The notes: a model not told the origin generated them from the sequence alone. A stretch of DNA of 64,000 nt from Glycomyces algeriensis (GCF_027622855.1 NZ_JAPZVR010000007.1:18296-82295), one strand, 5' to 3'. Shown: positions 43,104 to 51,099, counted from the stretch's first letter. Made by a program: numbers and translations.

Positions 43104-43989
43104 GCCGCGGCCGTCGGACCCGCCCGGGACCAGCGAGGCGACGGAACCCGATGCTTCGAGCCCGTCGGCAACCCGCGACGAAGCGACCGGACCTGCGCAA
43201 TCGCCGGTCGCAGCACCGCGCCCGGCGGTCCGCTGGAAGGCCGCGGTAGCCCTCACGCTCGCGGCCGGGTTCGGACTGGTCGCCATGTCATGGCCGCTGC
43301 TCGCGGCCCCCGGCGGCGCGCTGACTGAGACGAGCTCCGGTCCTTGGCTGTTCGCGCTGCTCCTGCCGCTCGTCACCGCCGTGGTCCTCCTCCAGCTCAC
43401 CGACGGCGGCTTGGACGCCCGCGCGGTGGCGATGCTCGGGGTCCTCTCGGCGGTAGTCGCGGCAGTGCGGCCGTTCGGGGCGGGCGCGGCCGGCGTCGAA
43501 ACCGTGTTCTTCCTGCTCATCCTGGCGGGCAGAGTGTTCGGGCCGGGGTTCGGGTTCATCCTGGGCTGCACGGGCCTCTTCGCGTCCGCGCTGCTCACGG
43601 GCGGTGTGGGGCCGTGGCTGCCCTACCAGATGTTCGCGGCGGCGTTCGTCGCCCTCGGCGCGGGCCTCCTGCCGCGCACCCCGGAAACCGGCACGGGCCG
43701 GACCACCGAACTGGCGATCCTGGCCGTCTACGCCGCCTTCTCATCACTCCTTTATGGACTGCTGCTCAACCTGTCCTTCTGGCCCTTCGCGATCACGCAC
43801 GGCAACCTCGCGTACGTGCCGGGCGGCGGCTTCGGCGAGAACCTGTCGCGGCTCCTCGCCTACTCGCTCGCGACCTCCCTGGGCTGGGACATCGGCCGGG
43901 CGATCACAACGGTCGCCCTGGTACTCCTCACGGGCCCGCTCCTCATGCGCGTCATGCGCAGAGCGGCCCGCAGGGCGAACTGGGTCTGA
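43087..43989 (+). CDS. cbrT: ECF transporter S component (cobalamin-specific)
   Basis: 300 residues. About 45 acidic/polar residues, then six or so transmembrane helices. The central blocks (GRVFGPGFGFILGCTGLFAS, LLTGGVGPWLPYQMFAAAFV, LLNLSFWPFAITHG) are of the kind seen in predicted cobalamin S components. It starts 17 bp inside the ATPase gene. Substrate is inferred from the B12 riboswitch and the transcobalamin-like genes in the same operon. Last gene of the operon. The symbol is tentative. Confidence 0.88.
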   Translation: MTTEPEPRPSDPPGTSEATEPDASSPSATRDEATGPAQSPVAAPRPAVRWKAAVALTLAAGFGLVAMSWPLLAAPGGALTETSSGPWLFALLLPLVTAVVLLQLTDGGLDARAVAMLGVLSAVVAAVRPFGAGAAGVETVFFLLILAGRVFGPGFGFILGCTGLFASALLTGGVGPWLPYQMFAAAFVALGAGLLPRTPETGTGRTTELAILAVYAAFSSLLYGLLLNLSFWPFAITHGNLAYVPGGGFGENLSRLLAYSLATSLGWDIGRAITTVALVLLTGPLLMRVMRRAARRANWV

Positions 43990-44060
43990 ACCGCTCCTTT
44001 CCCAAAAGCGGCCGCCACGCAGCGCGTTGAGCCACGCCGCGTGACGGCCGAACAGGGCAC

Positions 44061-44474
44061 TCAGAGAGCGAGCAAAGTGCGGCTCGCGCGTTCGGTGTCC
44101 TGGAGCGGCTTCAGTGCCAACTGCATCAAGGCGAGGACGTTGTCGTCGCCCGCGATGCGGTTCGTGCTGAGCTCATCGCACGAGAGGCACTGGTGGACGA
44201 TCATCCACTCGCCGTCTTGCCGAGCGAAGATCGCCACCGCCTCCATCCGCCCGCGGCACGCCGAATCCCGGTCGCCGGGGATGCGGCGGTCCACGTGCAG
44301 GCTGGCCAGGCAGTTCGGGCAGTGGTTGCGATGCGCGGTCCCCGGAGCCCTCACCGAGACGGTCAGACGGCAACCGACACAGCGGAAGTCGTTCGCCCGG
44401 TGACCGCCGGCCGCGTGCAGGACCTCTTTGCGGCGCTGGTGATGCGCTTCATCCCGTCGAGTACGTCGTGGCAT
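44061..44474 (-). CDS. RNHCP-domain zinc-ribbon protein (copy 2)
   Basis: 137 residues from ATG 44474 (Shine-Dalgarno GGAGGT). The family is named for its conserved RNHCPxC; here FRCVGCRLTVS and HRNHCPNCLASLH provide one Cys4 zinc site, and CRGRMEAVAI plus VHQCLSCDELSTNRIAGDDN the second half. Function unknown; zinc binding is expected. It is preceded by a paralogue 11 bp upstream in the same direction, so they form one operon. It has a basic leader (MPRRTRRDEAHHQRRK) the paralogue lacks. Confidence 0.88.
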   Translation of the reverse strand: MPRRTRRDEAHHQRRKEVLHAAGGHRANDFRCVGCRLTVSVRAPGTAHRNHCPNCLASLHVDRRIPGDRDSACRGRMEAVAIFARQDGEWMIVHQCLSCDELSTNRIAGDDNVLALMQLALKPLQDTERASRTLLAL

Positions 44475-44485
44475 GGTCGCACCTC

Positions 44486-44845
44486 CTACAGGCTGCCGAG
44501 CGCTTCGAGCGGGAACGGCGGCTGCGCGAGCGGACGGACGGCCATGCGCATGAGCATGAGCTGGTTGTCGTCCGCGCACACGGGATTGGAGGTGAGCTCG
44601 TCGCATCGCACGCAGCGGTGGACGAGCATCCAGTCGCCGGTCCGCAGCACGGCGATGGCGATCGGGGTCATCCGCCCCTCGCAGTCGCTCGGGCCGCCCT
44701 CGACATGGTCGGTGACATGCCGCGAGTGCAGGCAGGACGGGCAGTGGTTGCGCACCGAGTCGTCGGCGGCGTTCCTGGTGACGGTCAGGCCGCACCATGC
44801 GCAGGTGAACGTGTGGATCTTGAGCGTGTTGCTGGTGTTCGACAC
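44486..44845 (-). CDS. RNHCP-domain zinc-ribbon protein (copy 1)
   Basis: 119 residues from GTG 44845 (Shine-Dalgarno AAGGAG). FTCAWCGLTV and VRNHCPSCLHSRH are the zinc ligands; CEGRMTPIAI and VHRCVRCDELTSNPVCADDN complete the domain. It shares about half its residues with the next gene, including the exact core order, so the two arose by tandem duplication. Function unknown. Confidence 0.9.
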   Translation of the reverse strand: MSNTSNTLKIHTFTCAWCGLTVTRNAADDSVRNHCPSCLHSRHVTDHVEGGPSDCEGRMTPIAIAVLRTGDWMLVHRCVRCDELTSNPVCADDNQLMLMRMAVRPLAQPPFPLEALGSL

Positions 44846-45224
44846 CTCGGAGGCTCCTTGCTGGAGGAAATCTGCAGTGACAGCAAGAGAGGCCGAGCGG
44901 CCGCCGGTGGGCGCGCGCGTCCGGCGCCTGCGGGGCAGGCGTCACGGGGACGAGGCGACGCATCGGCATCGCGTCCGATTGCCGCACAAGGAAGGCGGCG
45001 GCTTCATCGGGGTCTTACGCGATGCGGGGAGGCGCACTCGGCGCACACCGGGGCATGGACACTGCTTTCTAGGGCCTCACGGCCCGAACTCCAGACCGCG
45101 ACCTGCGGATCCACCGACCACGGTAGGTGCCGGCGAAACGCCTGTCAACGAGTTTTCGAGCCGCCGACCGGGTCTGCGACCGGCCGCCCGGCGGCGGGAC
45201 GACCGGCCTGCGAGAGCCGGACCG
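44846..45224. other. 379 bp interval, no gene seen
   Basis: Nothing convincing on either strand. It must contain the promoter of the RNHCP operon (reading left). Confidence 0.5.
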
Positions 45225-46145
45225 CTAGGCGGCGGGCGACTCGTAGTAGTGGCCCTTTTCGAGGTCTTCGATGAGCTTCGCCTGCTTCGGATTCCAGCCG
45301 AGGAGTTCGCGCGTCAACGCGTTCGACGCGGCGCGGTCCATCTGGAAGAACGATGCCAGCCAACCGAAGTGCTCCGGCGCCTCCTCAACGGGGATCGAGA
45401 CGACGGGCAGCCCGAGCCGACCGCCGATCGCCGCCGCGATGGCGCGGGCGGGCACGCCTTCGTCGTCGACGGCGTGCAGGACCGATCCGGCGGGGGCCTG
45501 CTCGATCGCGAGCCTGCACAGCACTGCCACATCGGCCCGGTGGGCGGAGCTCCACCGGTTGTGCCCGTCCCCGATGTACCCGGAGACGCCTTTGGCGCGG
45601 GCGATCTCGATGAGGGTCACGAGGAACCCGACGTCGCCTTCGCCGTGCACGACCGGCAGGCGCAGCACGGAGGAACGGACGCCGCGTTCGGCGAGTGCGA
45701 TGGCGAGCCGCGCGTTGTCGAACCGTCCGGCGGCGCCTTCGACGGGGCCGGAGCGTTCGGGCTCGTCGCGTTCGGTCGCGAGACCGCCCGGGGGCGTCTC
45801 GATGACGCCGGACGCGAGGAGGAACGGCCGATTGGTGCCGGCGAGGGCGTCGCCGAAGGCCTCGATGGTGCGGCGGTCGGCTTCGACGGCCTCGCCGAAG
45901 CGGCCCGAGAAGGCCTTGTCGTGCTGGAACGCGAGGTGGATGACGCCGTCGGCGTCGGCGGCGGTGCGCTTGAGGAGGTCGAGGTCGTCGATGTCGCCGC
46001 GCACGACCTCGGCTCCGGCGGCCTCGAGCTTCTGGGCCGAAGCGTCGGACCGGGCCAGGCCGATGACGCTGTGACCTGCGGTGATGAGTTCGGGGACGAC
46101 GGCTGAGCCGATGAATCCGGACGCCCCGGTGACGAATACGCGCAT
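45225..46145 (-). CDS. NAD(P)-dependent extended SDR / epimerase-like oxidoreductase
   Basis: 306 residues from ATG 46145 (Shine-Dalgarno AAGGAG). Rossmann motif VTGASGFIGSAVV at the very N-terminus, then an acidic dinucleotide-binding strand (VRGDIDD) and GVIHLAF. The substrate-binding half (VSGYIGDGHNRWSSAHRADVAVL) is typical of atypical extended SDRs sometimes annotated as UDP-glucose 4-epimerase-like. No Tyr-x-x-x-Lys is obvious, as in many atypical members. Substrate unknown. It is divergent from the TetR gene, with two operator copies between. Confidence 0.88.
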   Translation of the reverse strand: MRVFVTGASGFIGSAVVPELITAGHSVIGLARSDASAQKLEAAGAEVVRGDIDDLDLLKRTAADADGVIHLAFQHDKAFSGRFGEAVEADRRTIEAFGDALAGTNRPFLLASGVIETPPGGLATERDEPERSGPVEGAAGRFDNARLAIALAERGVRSSVLRLPVVHGEGDVGFLVTLIEIARAKGVSGYIGDGHNRWSSAHRADVAVLCRLAIEQAPAGSVLHAVDDEGVPARAIAAAIGGRLGLPVVSIPVEEAPEHFGWLASFFQMDRAASNALTRELLGWNPKQAKLIEDLEKGHYYESPAA

Positions 46146-46187
46146 GTGGTGCTCCTTGCGACGGGCCGTCCCGTGACGGGAACGGCT

Positions 46188-46237
46188 GATGTCAGTGCCT
46201 GACGTCAACGTATCCGATGTCAGTCACTGTCGTCAAC
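46188..46237. promoter_or_regulatory. Duplicated TetR operator between SDR and tetR
   Basis: Two copies of a 22 bp element, 46188-46209 and 46216-46237, 28 bp apart. Each carries the imperfect palindrome TGTCAG-tgc-CTGACG (second: TGTCAG-tca-CTGTCG). The second abuts TAGAAT (46238-46243), a -10 element that would start the tetR mRNA at its ATG 46250. The same bases include TTGACG on the minus strand, a -35-like hexamer for the SDR. Binding would repress both divergent genes. Confidence 0.75.
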
Positions 46238-46249
46238 TAGAATGTGGCC

Positions 46250-46825
46250 ATGGGCCGATGGGAACCGAACGCGCGAGGACGCCTTGAAGAGGCCGCCCTC
46301 GAGCTGTACAGCGAGCGCGGCTTCGAGCAGACCACGGTGGCGCAGATCGCCGAGCGCGCCGGACTCACCGAGCGCACCTACTTCCGGCACTTCGCCGACA
46401 AGCGCGAAGTGCTCTTCGGCTTCCCCGGCCAGCTGCACGCCGGGATCACCGAGGCCGTCGCCTCGGCCCCCGCCGACGCCTCAGCACTGGGCGCGGTCGA
46501 GGCCGCCCTGACGGCGATGGGTGCGGTGCTGCAGGAACGCCGCGAGAAGGCCCGCAAGCGCCAGGCCGTCATCGACGAGAACCCCGAACTCCAAGAGCGG
46601 GAACTGATCAAGATGGCGACCATGGCCGCACTGCTCACGGAGACGTTGCGCGCGAGAGGCATCGCCGATTCGGCCGCGGCACTCGCCGCGGAGACCGGCA
46701 TCGCGGTCTTCAAGGTCGCCTTCGAGCGGTGGATCCAAGGACCGGACCGACTGGACCTGCCCACCATGATCCGAGAGGCACTGGAAGAACTCCAGTCCCT
46801 CGCCGCCGACTACGGAACCCGTTAG
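46250..46825 (+). CDS. TetR-family transcriptional regulator
   Basis: About 191 residues. Helix-turn-helix ALELYSERGFEQTTVAQIAERAGLTERTYFRHFADKREVLF, then a C-terminal domain of about 130 residues. ATG 46250 fits the expected start of a leaderless mRNA, given the -10 at 46238; GTG 46244 is an alternative. It probably represses itself and the divergent SDR gene through the duplicated operator. The inducer is unknown, perhaps a substrate of the SDR. Confidence 0.88.
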   Translation: MGRWEPNARGRLEEAALELYSERGFEQTTVAQIAERAGLTERTYFRHFADKREVLFGFPGQLHAGITEAVASAPADASALGAVEAALTAMGAVLQERREKARKRQAVIDENPELQERELIKMATMAALLTETLRARGIADSAAALAAETGIAVFKVAFERWIQGPDRLDLPTMIREALEELQSLAADYGTR

Positions 46826-46839
46826 GCCCGCATCGGAAG

Positions 46840-48105
46840 TCAGCCCGTCAGTTCTGTCGCGAGCTTCTCGAACTCGGCGGCGATGTCGGCGTCGGCCTGG
46901 CTGTAGGTCTCGGCGCATTGGCGCAGACCTTCGGCGTGATGGCCGATGGACGCGCCGAGCAGGTCGGTGAGGTTCGACAGCTCCGCGCAGCCTTCCGCAT
47001 AGGCCTCCGCGAAGAAGAGCCCGGGCAGGCCCCAGGTCATCTCGGCAGCGCCCGCTTCGCCTGCGACAGTGGCGATCGCCTCCGCGTTCGGGGCCAAATC
47101 GTCGAGGGCCCCCGCTGCCGCTTCGAGTTCACCGGGGTCGACCTGCCACCGGCTGGCGTCGCCGACCAGGGAGGTCATGGTCCCCGTTTCGCCGCCGAGC
47201 GCATCGGAGACGTGGCCGTAGATGTCGGCCGCAGCGCCCTTCGCAGTGTCGACCACGGCGGTGCCCGCGACCGTGAGGAGCTCCTTCCAGAGCCGGTACT
47301 CGCCTGCGGCCCGGTTCACGACAGGGTTGGCGCGCAGGAACTTCAGGAGCTTCATGAAGATCTGCGACGCGAACTGGAACTTCCTGGTGGCCTTGAGGAG
47401 CATCCGCGACGCGGAGACCACGGCGTCCATCACGAACGCGGCGACCGAAGCGCCCGCAGTGGCGACGCTCGTCGCCAGGGCCACGACGCCGCGCGTGACC
47501 GCCCACGAGACGAGTTCGGTCAGGATCGCCTTGATGACCTCGTAGATCGTCTCGGCGAGCATCCGCGCCCAGTCGAGGAGCGCGGCGACGTCCTTGGCGC
47601 GCTCGCCCATCGATCCCGCAGTGGCGGCGAGTCCACCGATGGCGTTCCCTGCCGCGGCGGCCGCTTCACCGTCCCATGTGGTCACATTGGAGTCGGCGGC
47701 GCTCGCGATCTCCTCGTCGAGTGCCCCGAGTGCGGCTTCGACCTGCCCGAGGACGTCGATCTGGCGCTGCATCTCGGTGGCGTCGCCCGAGACCATCATG
47801 AGCAGCTCATCGAAGGGCTGCACGAGGTCGAGGACGATGGTGAGCCCGGCGCCGACGAGAGTGCCGATGGGATCGGTGAGGACGCCCATCACATCGGCGC
47901 CGAGCCCCTTGATCTCACCCGCGATGCTCATCCCGGTGCTCAGGGCGCCCTCACTGCCGGCGTTCTTCACGGCTTCAGCGGTGGCGGTATAGCGGCTGAC
48001 GAACGGCACTGAAGTCCATTGTGTACCGGACTCCTGCTCCTCGACCTCTTCGTAGCTGCTGATGTCGGAACCGTGAAGGTCGGTGTCGCTCAAGGCAAGT
48101 CCCAT
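46840..48105 (-). CDS. Type VII secretion-associated WXG100/EspC-like protein
   Basis: 421 residues, mostly helical with hydrophobic middle segments. It contains WDG in VTTWDGEAAAAAGNAIGG, a WXG-type turn, and near the end a second helical-hairpin domain finishing with YSQADADIAAEF. YSQAD (401-405) fits the YxxxD/E secretion signal of type VII substrates. The middle (TRGVVALATSVATAGASVAAFVMDAVV) is membrane-like, as in carrier parts of polymorphic toxins. No toxin domain is recognisable. The first ATG lacks a good Shine-Dalgarno. It is the first of the type VII-associated genes that continue at 48.6-50.9 kb. Confidence 0.75.
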   Translation of the reverse strand: MGLALSDTDLHGSDISSYEEVEEQESGTQWTSVPFVSRYTATAEAVKNAGSEGALSTGMSIAGEIKGLGADVMGVLTDPIGTLVGAGLTIVLDLVQPFDELLMMVSGDATEMQRQIDVLGQVEAALGALDEEIASAADSNVTTWDGEAAAAAGNAIGGLAATAGSMGERAKDVAALLDWARMLAETIYEVIKAILTELVSWAVTRGVVALATSVATAGASVAAFVMDAVVSASRMLLKATRKFQFASQIFMKLLKFLRANPVVNRAAGEYRLWKELLTVAGTAVVDTAKGAAADIYGHVSDALGGETGTMTSLVGDASRWQVDPGELEAAAGALDDLAPNAEAIATVAGEAGAAEMTWGLPGLFFAEAYAEGCAELSNLTDLLGASIGHHAEGLRQCAETYSQADADIAAEFEKLATELTG

Positions 48106-48179
48106 CGGTGAGTGGCGTGGTCACTCGAACCGTATGGGCCGCTGGGCGATTTGCGCGGGAACGACACCTTTAGCGAGGC

Positions 48180-48539
48180 GTGTCTTCGCACCATCTCACG
48201 GCTTCGACGCGTGGTCAGCGCCTTTCGGCAGCGGCGGTCAGCGCGTTGACCAGGTCGCCGCCCGCCCGCAATCTCACCGACGGCATCGGCCTTCGCCGCA
48301 TGTGGGAAGGCAAGGGCGGCAGCTCATGCCACATCGTCGACATCGCCCCCGGTGCCGTCTGGCCGAACCTCGACGTCCACGAACCCGGCCCCGAAGAGGT
48401 GTTCGTCGTCTCCGGCACCTTCAACGACGGCGTCCGCGACTACCCGCCCGGCTCCTTCATCCGCTGCCCCGCCGGATCCAGCCACATCCCGCAATCAACA
48501 ACCGGCTGCCGCCTGTTCGTCTTCTACCCCGAAGGCTGA
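48180..48539 (+). CDS. Cupin-domain protein
   Basis: 119 residues from GTG 48180. The single cupin barrel has HEPGPEEVFVVSGTFNDG and YPPGSFIRCPAGSSHIP, the two cupin motifs with Glu and His as likely metal ligands. It resembles the small ChrR-type cupins. The first 35 residues are not conserved and the Shine-Dalgarno is weak, so the real start may be internal. Its role is unclear; it sits between two minus-strand type VII-associated genes and may be unrelated to them. Confidence 0.65.
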   Translation: MSSHHLTASTRGQRLSAAAVSALTRSPPARNLTDGIGLRRMWEGKGGSSCHIVDIAPGAVWPNLDVHEPGPEEVFVVSGTFNDGVRDYPPGSFIRCPAGSSHIPQSTTGCRLFVFYPEG

Positions 48540-48618
48540 CCCTGCAGCAGATCACACCGCGCAACGCGCCACAGGCAATCGCTCGCCCGGGCGGCGGTGA
48601 GCCGAGTACGGCCGTTGT

Positions 48619-49071
48619 TCAGTCCGGCCCGTGAGCCGGAATGCCTTCGATCTGGCCCCGGTAAGGGTGCCGTTGTTTAAAGGTCTGCTCCCACAGGACA
48701 AGATCTCCCTGGGCAGGGGAGAGATCCGGACGGAATACGCGGCTTGGGCGGTCCTCACTGTTGGCGCGGTATATGACAACCCACAGCTCTTCGACTGCCG
48801 CTTTGAAGTCCTCGAACGGAATGTTCTTACTACGGGACGGCGCAAAGTGGTCCTGCATCGCCGCGATCTCTGGCGTTACCTCCACAGAGACCGAATCCCC
48901 GCCGACCGCCTGCCGCGTGGAACGGCGCTGCACGATCTGTGCCACATGAAAGAGCGCGACCAGGCACTTGTAGGGGTCGTATCCGATCTCGAGGAACAGG
49001 AACGTTCCGAGCGTGTCGTCATACTCATCCGGGATCTCAAGGATGCCCTGATCGTTGATGTGAATGCTCAT
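48619..49071 (-). CDS. Probable immunity protein of the EndoU toxin
   Basis: 150 residues with no recognised domain: acidic N-terminus (DEYDDTLGTFLFLEIGYDPYKCLVALF), no signal or membrane helix. Its start overlaps the stop of the EndoU-like toxin gene by 4 bp (49068-49071), the place and coupling normally occupied by the cognate cytoplasmic immunity gene. The role is inferred from position only. Confidence 0.6.
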   Translation of the reverse strand: MSIHINDQGILEIPDEYDDTLGTFLFLEIGYDPYKCLVALFHVAQIVQRRSTRQAVGGDSVSVEVTPEIAAMQDHFAPSRSKNIPFEDFKAAVEELWVVIYRANSEDRPSRVFRPDLSPAQGDLVLWEQTFKQRHPYRGQIEGIPAHGPD

Positions 49072-49595
49072 GGTCTCCCAGTCTGCTGGTTACCCGACGG
49101 AAACCCGTGTCCGATGTTGCCGGTGGAGGGATCGTAGCGCCCCTGGATCCATACGCCGTCCGAGAAGCCCTCCCAAGTGCCCTTGGCCGGGTTTCGAGAG
49201 GTGCTGTTCTTGAACGCATCCGAAGTCGCGTTGTCGATGCGCTCAGCACTCCAGTCGTCGGGAAAGAACGTGCTCTTCCCGTCGGTCGTGAGCTTCGGGA
49301 TCCAAGGTGGCGGAGGACTCGGGTTCTGGATTTCCACTTTCCCCGAGTACACGCCGTTGTCCCACCGATCGCCGACGTCCGTTGTGCGTCGACCGTAATG
49401 GTCGATGCCGCCAGGTCGGTGGTGGTACCCGGTCATTGTCAGACTGCTGTGCTGTTTGCTGTACGTGATGCCACCACGCTGTTGGTGATCGAGTCGCTCA
49501 CCCGACATCCGGTTTCGCCCACCGGGGCGCTTGTGAGCCTTCTTCAGGAACTGAAATGCTGCACGGACGAGTTTGCCGCCGCCTTTTTTAGACAT
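49068..49595 (-). CDS. EndoU-type RNase toxin domain
   Basis: 175 residues. After a basic, Gly-rich start, the sequence follows the bacterial EndoU pattern: a His-rich loop GYHHRPGG (H58/H59), GVYSGKVEIQNP, KSTFFPDDWSAERI (107-120), and WEGFSDGVWIQGRYDPSTGNI. EndoU domains are metal-independent endoribonucleases found at the C-terminus of polymorphic toxins and CDI systems. Here it is a separate ORF starting 13 bp after the carrier-like gene, in a different frame and without a Shine-Dalgarno. Its frame is open upstream across the junction, so a one-base change would fuse them. Confidence 0.7.
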   Translation of the reverse strand: MSKKGGGKLVRAAFQFLKKAHKRPGGRNRMSGERLDHQQRGGITYSKQHSSLTMTGYHHRPGGIDHYGRRTTDVGDRWDNGVYSGKVEIQNPSPPPPWIPKLTTDGKSTFFPDDWSAERIDNATSDAFKNSTSRNPAKGTWEGFSDGVWIQGRYDPSTGNIGHGFPSGNQQTGRP

Positions 49596-49608
49596 GTTCT
49601 GGCTCGCT

Positions 49609-50106
49609 TCACGCTTCGAGGAGTTTGAAGACGGCTTCCTGAATCAGGTTGCTGACCACCGTGCGGGCAAGCTGCTGGAAGATCGGGACCTGCAGGAGCG
49701 AGGCGCCGAAGGTGACTGCAGCCTGTGCAACCGCGATGGCGATCTGTACCGCGAGCACGATCAGCTGCACGATCACCATGATCTTGAGGCACAAGACGAT
49801 GACGGAGCAGATGATGAGCCCGACCCCGGCGATCATCGCCCCGATCGAGCCGGTGTCGAGGATCTTGGAGGGGCCGTCTTCGCTCTCCCACCAGGTCTGG
49901 AAGGCGTCGATGTCCTTGCCGATCTGGTCGGTCCAGGCCTGGGCGGCGTTGCCGCCGGCTTCGCCGGCGATCTCGGACAGCTCGTTGCCGAAGTCCATCC
50001 AGGCCTGGCCGAAGTCCATCAGATTGTCCTCGTTCGACTGCGGCCAGTCGAAACCCAGGATCCCGAGCAGGCTCGCCAGCTCCGAGGGAAGCATGATCGC
50101 CATCAA
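49609..50106 (-). CDS. WXG100-like/membrane carrier segment of a type VII toxin
   Basis: 165 residues. An N-terminal helical region (GFDWPQSNEDNLMDFGQAWMDFGNELSEIAGEAGG) resembles the WXG100-like domain at the front of type VII-secreted polymorphic toxins. Two hydrophobic helices follow (IGAMIAGVGLIICSVIVLCL and VIVQLIVLAVQIAIAVAQA). It ends where a toxin should begin, and the next ORF is an EndoU domain. It overlaps the EspC-like gene by 4 bp. Confidence 0.75.
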   Translation of the reverse strand: MMAIMLPSELASLLGILGFDWPQSNEDNLMDFGQAWMDFGNELSEIAGEAGGNAAQAWTDQIGKDIDAFQTWWESEDGPSKILDTGSIGAMIAGVGLIICSVIVLCLKIMVIVQLIVLAVQIAIAVAQAAVTFGASLLQVPIFQQLARTVVSNLIQEAVFKLLEA

Positions 50107-50432
50107 GAACCACCCAACTCACTGCTGAGCTGCGTGAAGATCTGCGCGATCTCGTCGTCGGCGGCAAGATGCTGAGCGGCGAAGTCGCGGACGTCGAACC
50201 CGGCGTCGGCCATCGACTGGGCCGCTTCCTGGAAGCACTCCTTCGCCCACTCGAAGACCTCGGTGTGCGCCTGATCGATGAGGCCGCCGATCTCGTCGCT
50301 GCCGCAGGCCTCAGAGACGCCCTCGATGCTGGCGGCGAATCGGTCCACTGCCGCGAAGAACTTCTCGGCGGTGCCTTCGATGCTCTGTCCCGCCTGGTCG
50401 AGGCCATCGGGGTCGATCTGCAGGTTTCCCAC
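50103..50432 (-). CDS. EspC-like type VII secretion target
   Basis: 109 residues, all helical, with a helical-hairpin form and no WXG in the turn (EACGSDEIGGLIDQ instead). It looks like the EspC/DUF2580-type 'type VII secretion target' family, small acidic proteins cosecreted with WXG carriers. The ATG overlaps the end of the YbaB-like gene by one base and its stop overlaps the carrier gene by 4 bp, so the three are tightly coupled. Confidence 0.75.
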   Translation of the reverse strand: MGNLQIDPDGLDQAGQSIEGTAEKFFAAVDRFAASIEGVSEACGSDEIGGLIDQAHTEVFEWAKECFQEAAQSMADAGFDVRDFAAQHLAADDEIAQIFTQLSSELGGS

Positions 50433-50860
50433 TACTCGACTCCCTTGGCTTCGGCCGCAGCGCGGACGATCTTCGCCTGCGAGTCGGCAAGGCTGGACAT
50501 GAACGAGCTGAGCCGCTGCACCGACTGCTGCTGAATCTCCTCGACCTTCTCCGAGAGCGCGTCGAGGTCGATCGCGCCGGGCATGCCGGCCTGCTCCCGG
50601 GCGGCGTCGAGCGCGGCGTTGACGCCGATCGTGATCTCCTCGCTCAAGACCTCGATGCCGAGTCGGACTGAGCGCGGGTCGACGAGCTTCACCGTGACCT
50701 TGCCGGCCAGAGTGGCGCCCACCCGGATCATGCCCTCGGCGACTTCCACCTCCACGGTCTGGCTGCCGGCCTCCTCCTGTGCGCGTTGCCCATCCTGGAC
50801 GACCTGGAGTGCCTTGGTGAGTGCATCGGTGATGCCGGATGCGTCAGGCTCGGTGCTCAT
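50432..50860 (-). CDS. YbaB/EbfC-family (EspL-like) protein
   Basis: 142 residues. The central part (TVEVEVAEGMIRVGATLAGKVTVKLVDP) matches the YbaB/EbfC beta-sheet nucleoid-associated fold, with flanking helices. In ESX loci a YbaB-like protein (EspL) accompanies the EspC-type substrates. First gene of this five-gene operon; the promoter should lie in 50861-51099. Role inferred from context. Confidence 0.8.
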   Translation of the reverse strand: MSTEPDASGITDALTKALQVVQDGQRAQEEAGSQTVEVEVAEGMIRVGATLAGKVTVKLVDPRSVRLGIEVLSEEITIGVNAALDAAREQAGMPGAIDLDALSEKVEEIQQQSVQRLSSFMSSLADSQAKIVRAAAEAKGVE

Positions 50861-51099
50861 GTAGCTCCTCGGAGTCGTTGTGGCGCTGGGTCACCAAAGA
50901 AGAACCCATCGAAGCTAACAAGTCGGTGCCAATCGTGGGGTACACGAATCCTGGCGGATGCTCGGGCGGCCAAGCGCCACGTTGCGGAGACTGAGCCGGA
51001 TCGGGTTTGGTCTGTGATGCCCGCCGCTGCCGATGAATCCGGCTTCTTGGCGTCGTCTAAATGGGCATAACCCAACGACCACCCCGAGGAGCCCTCGTC

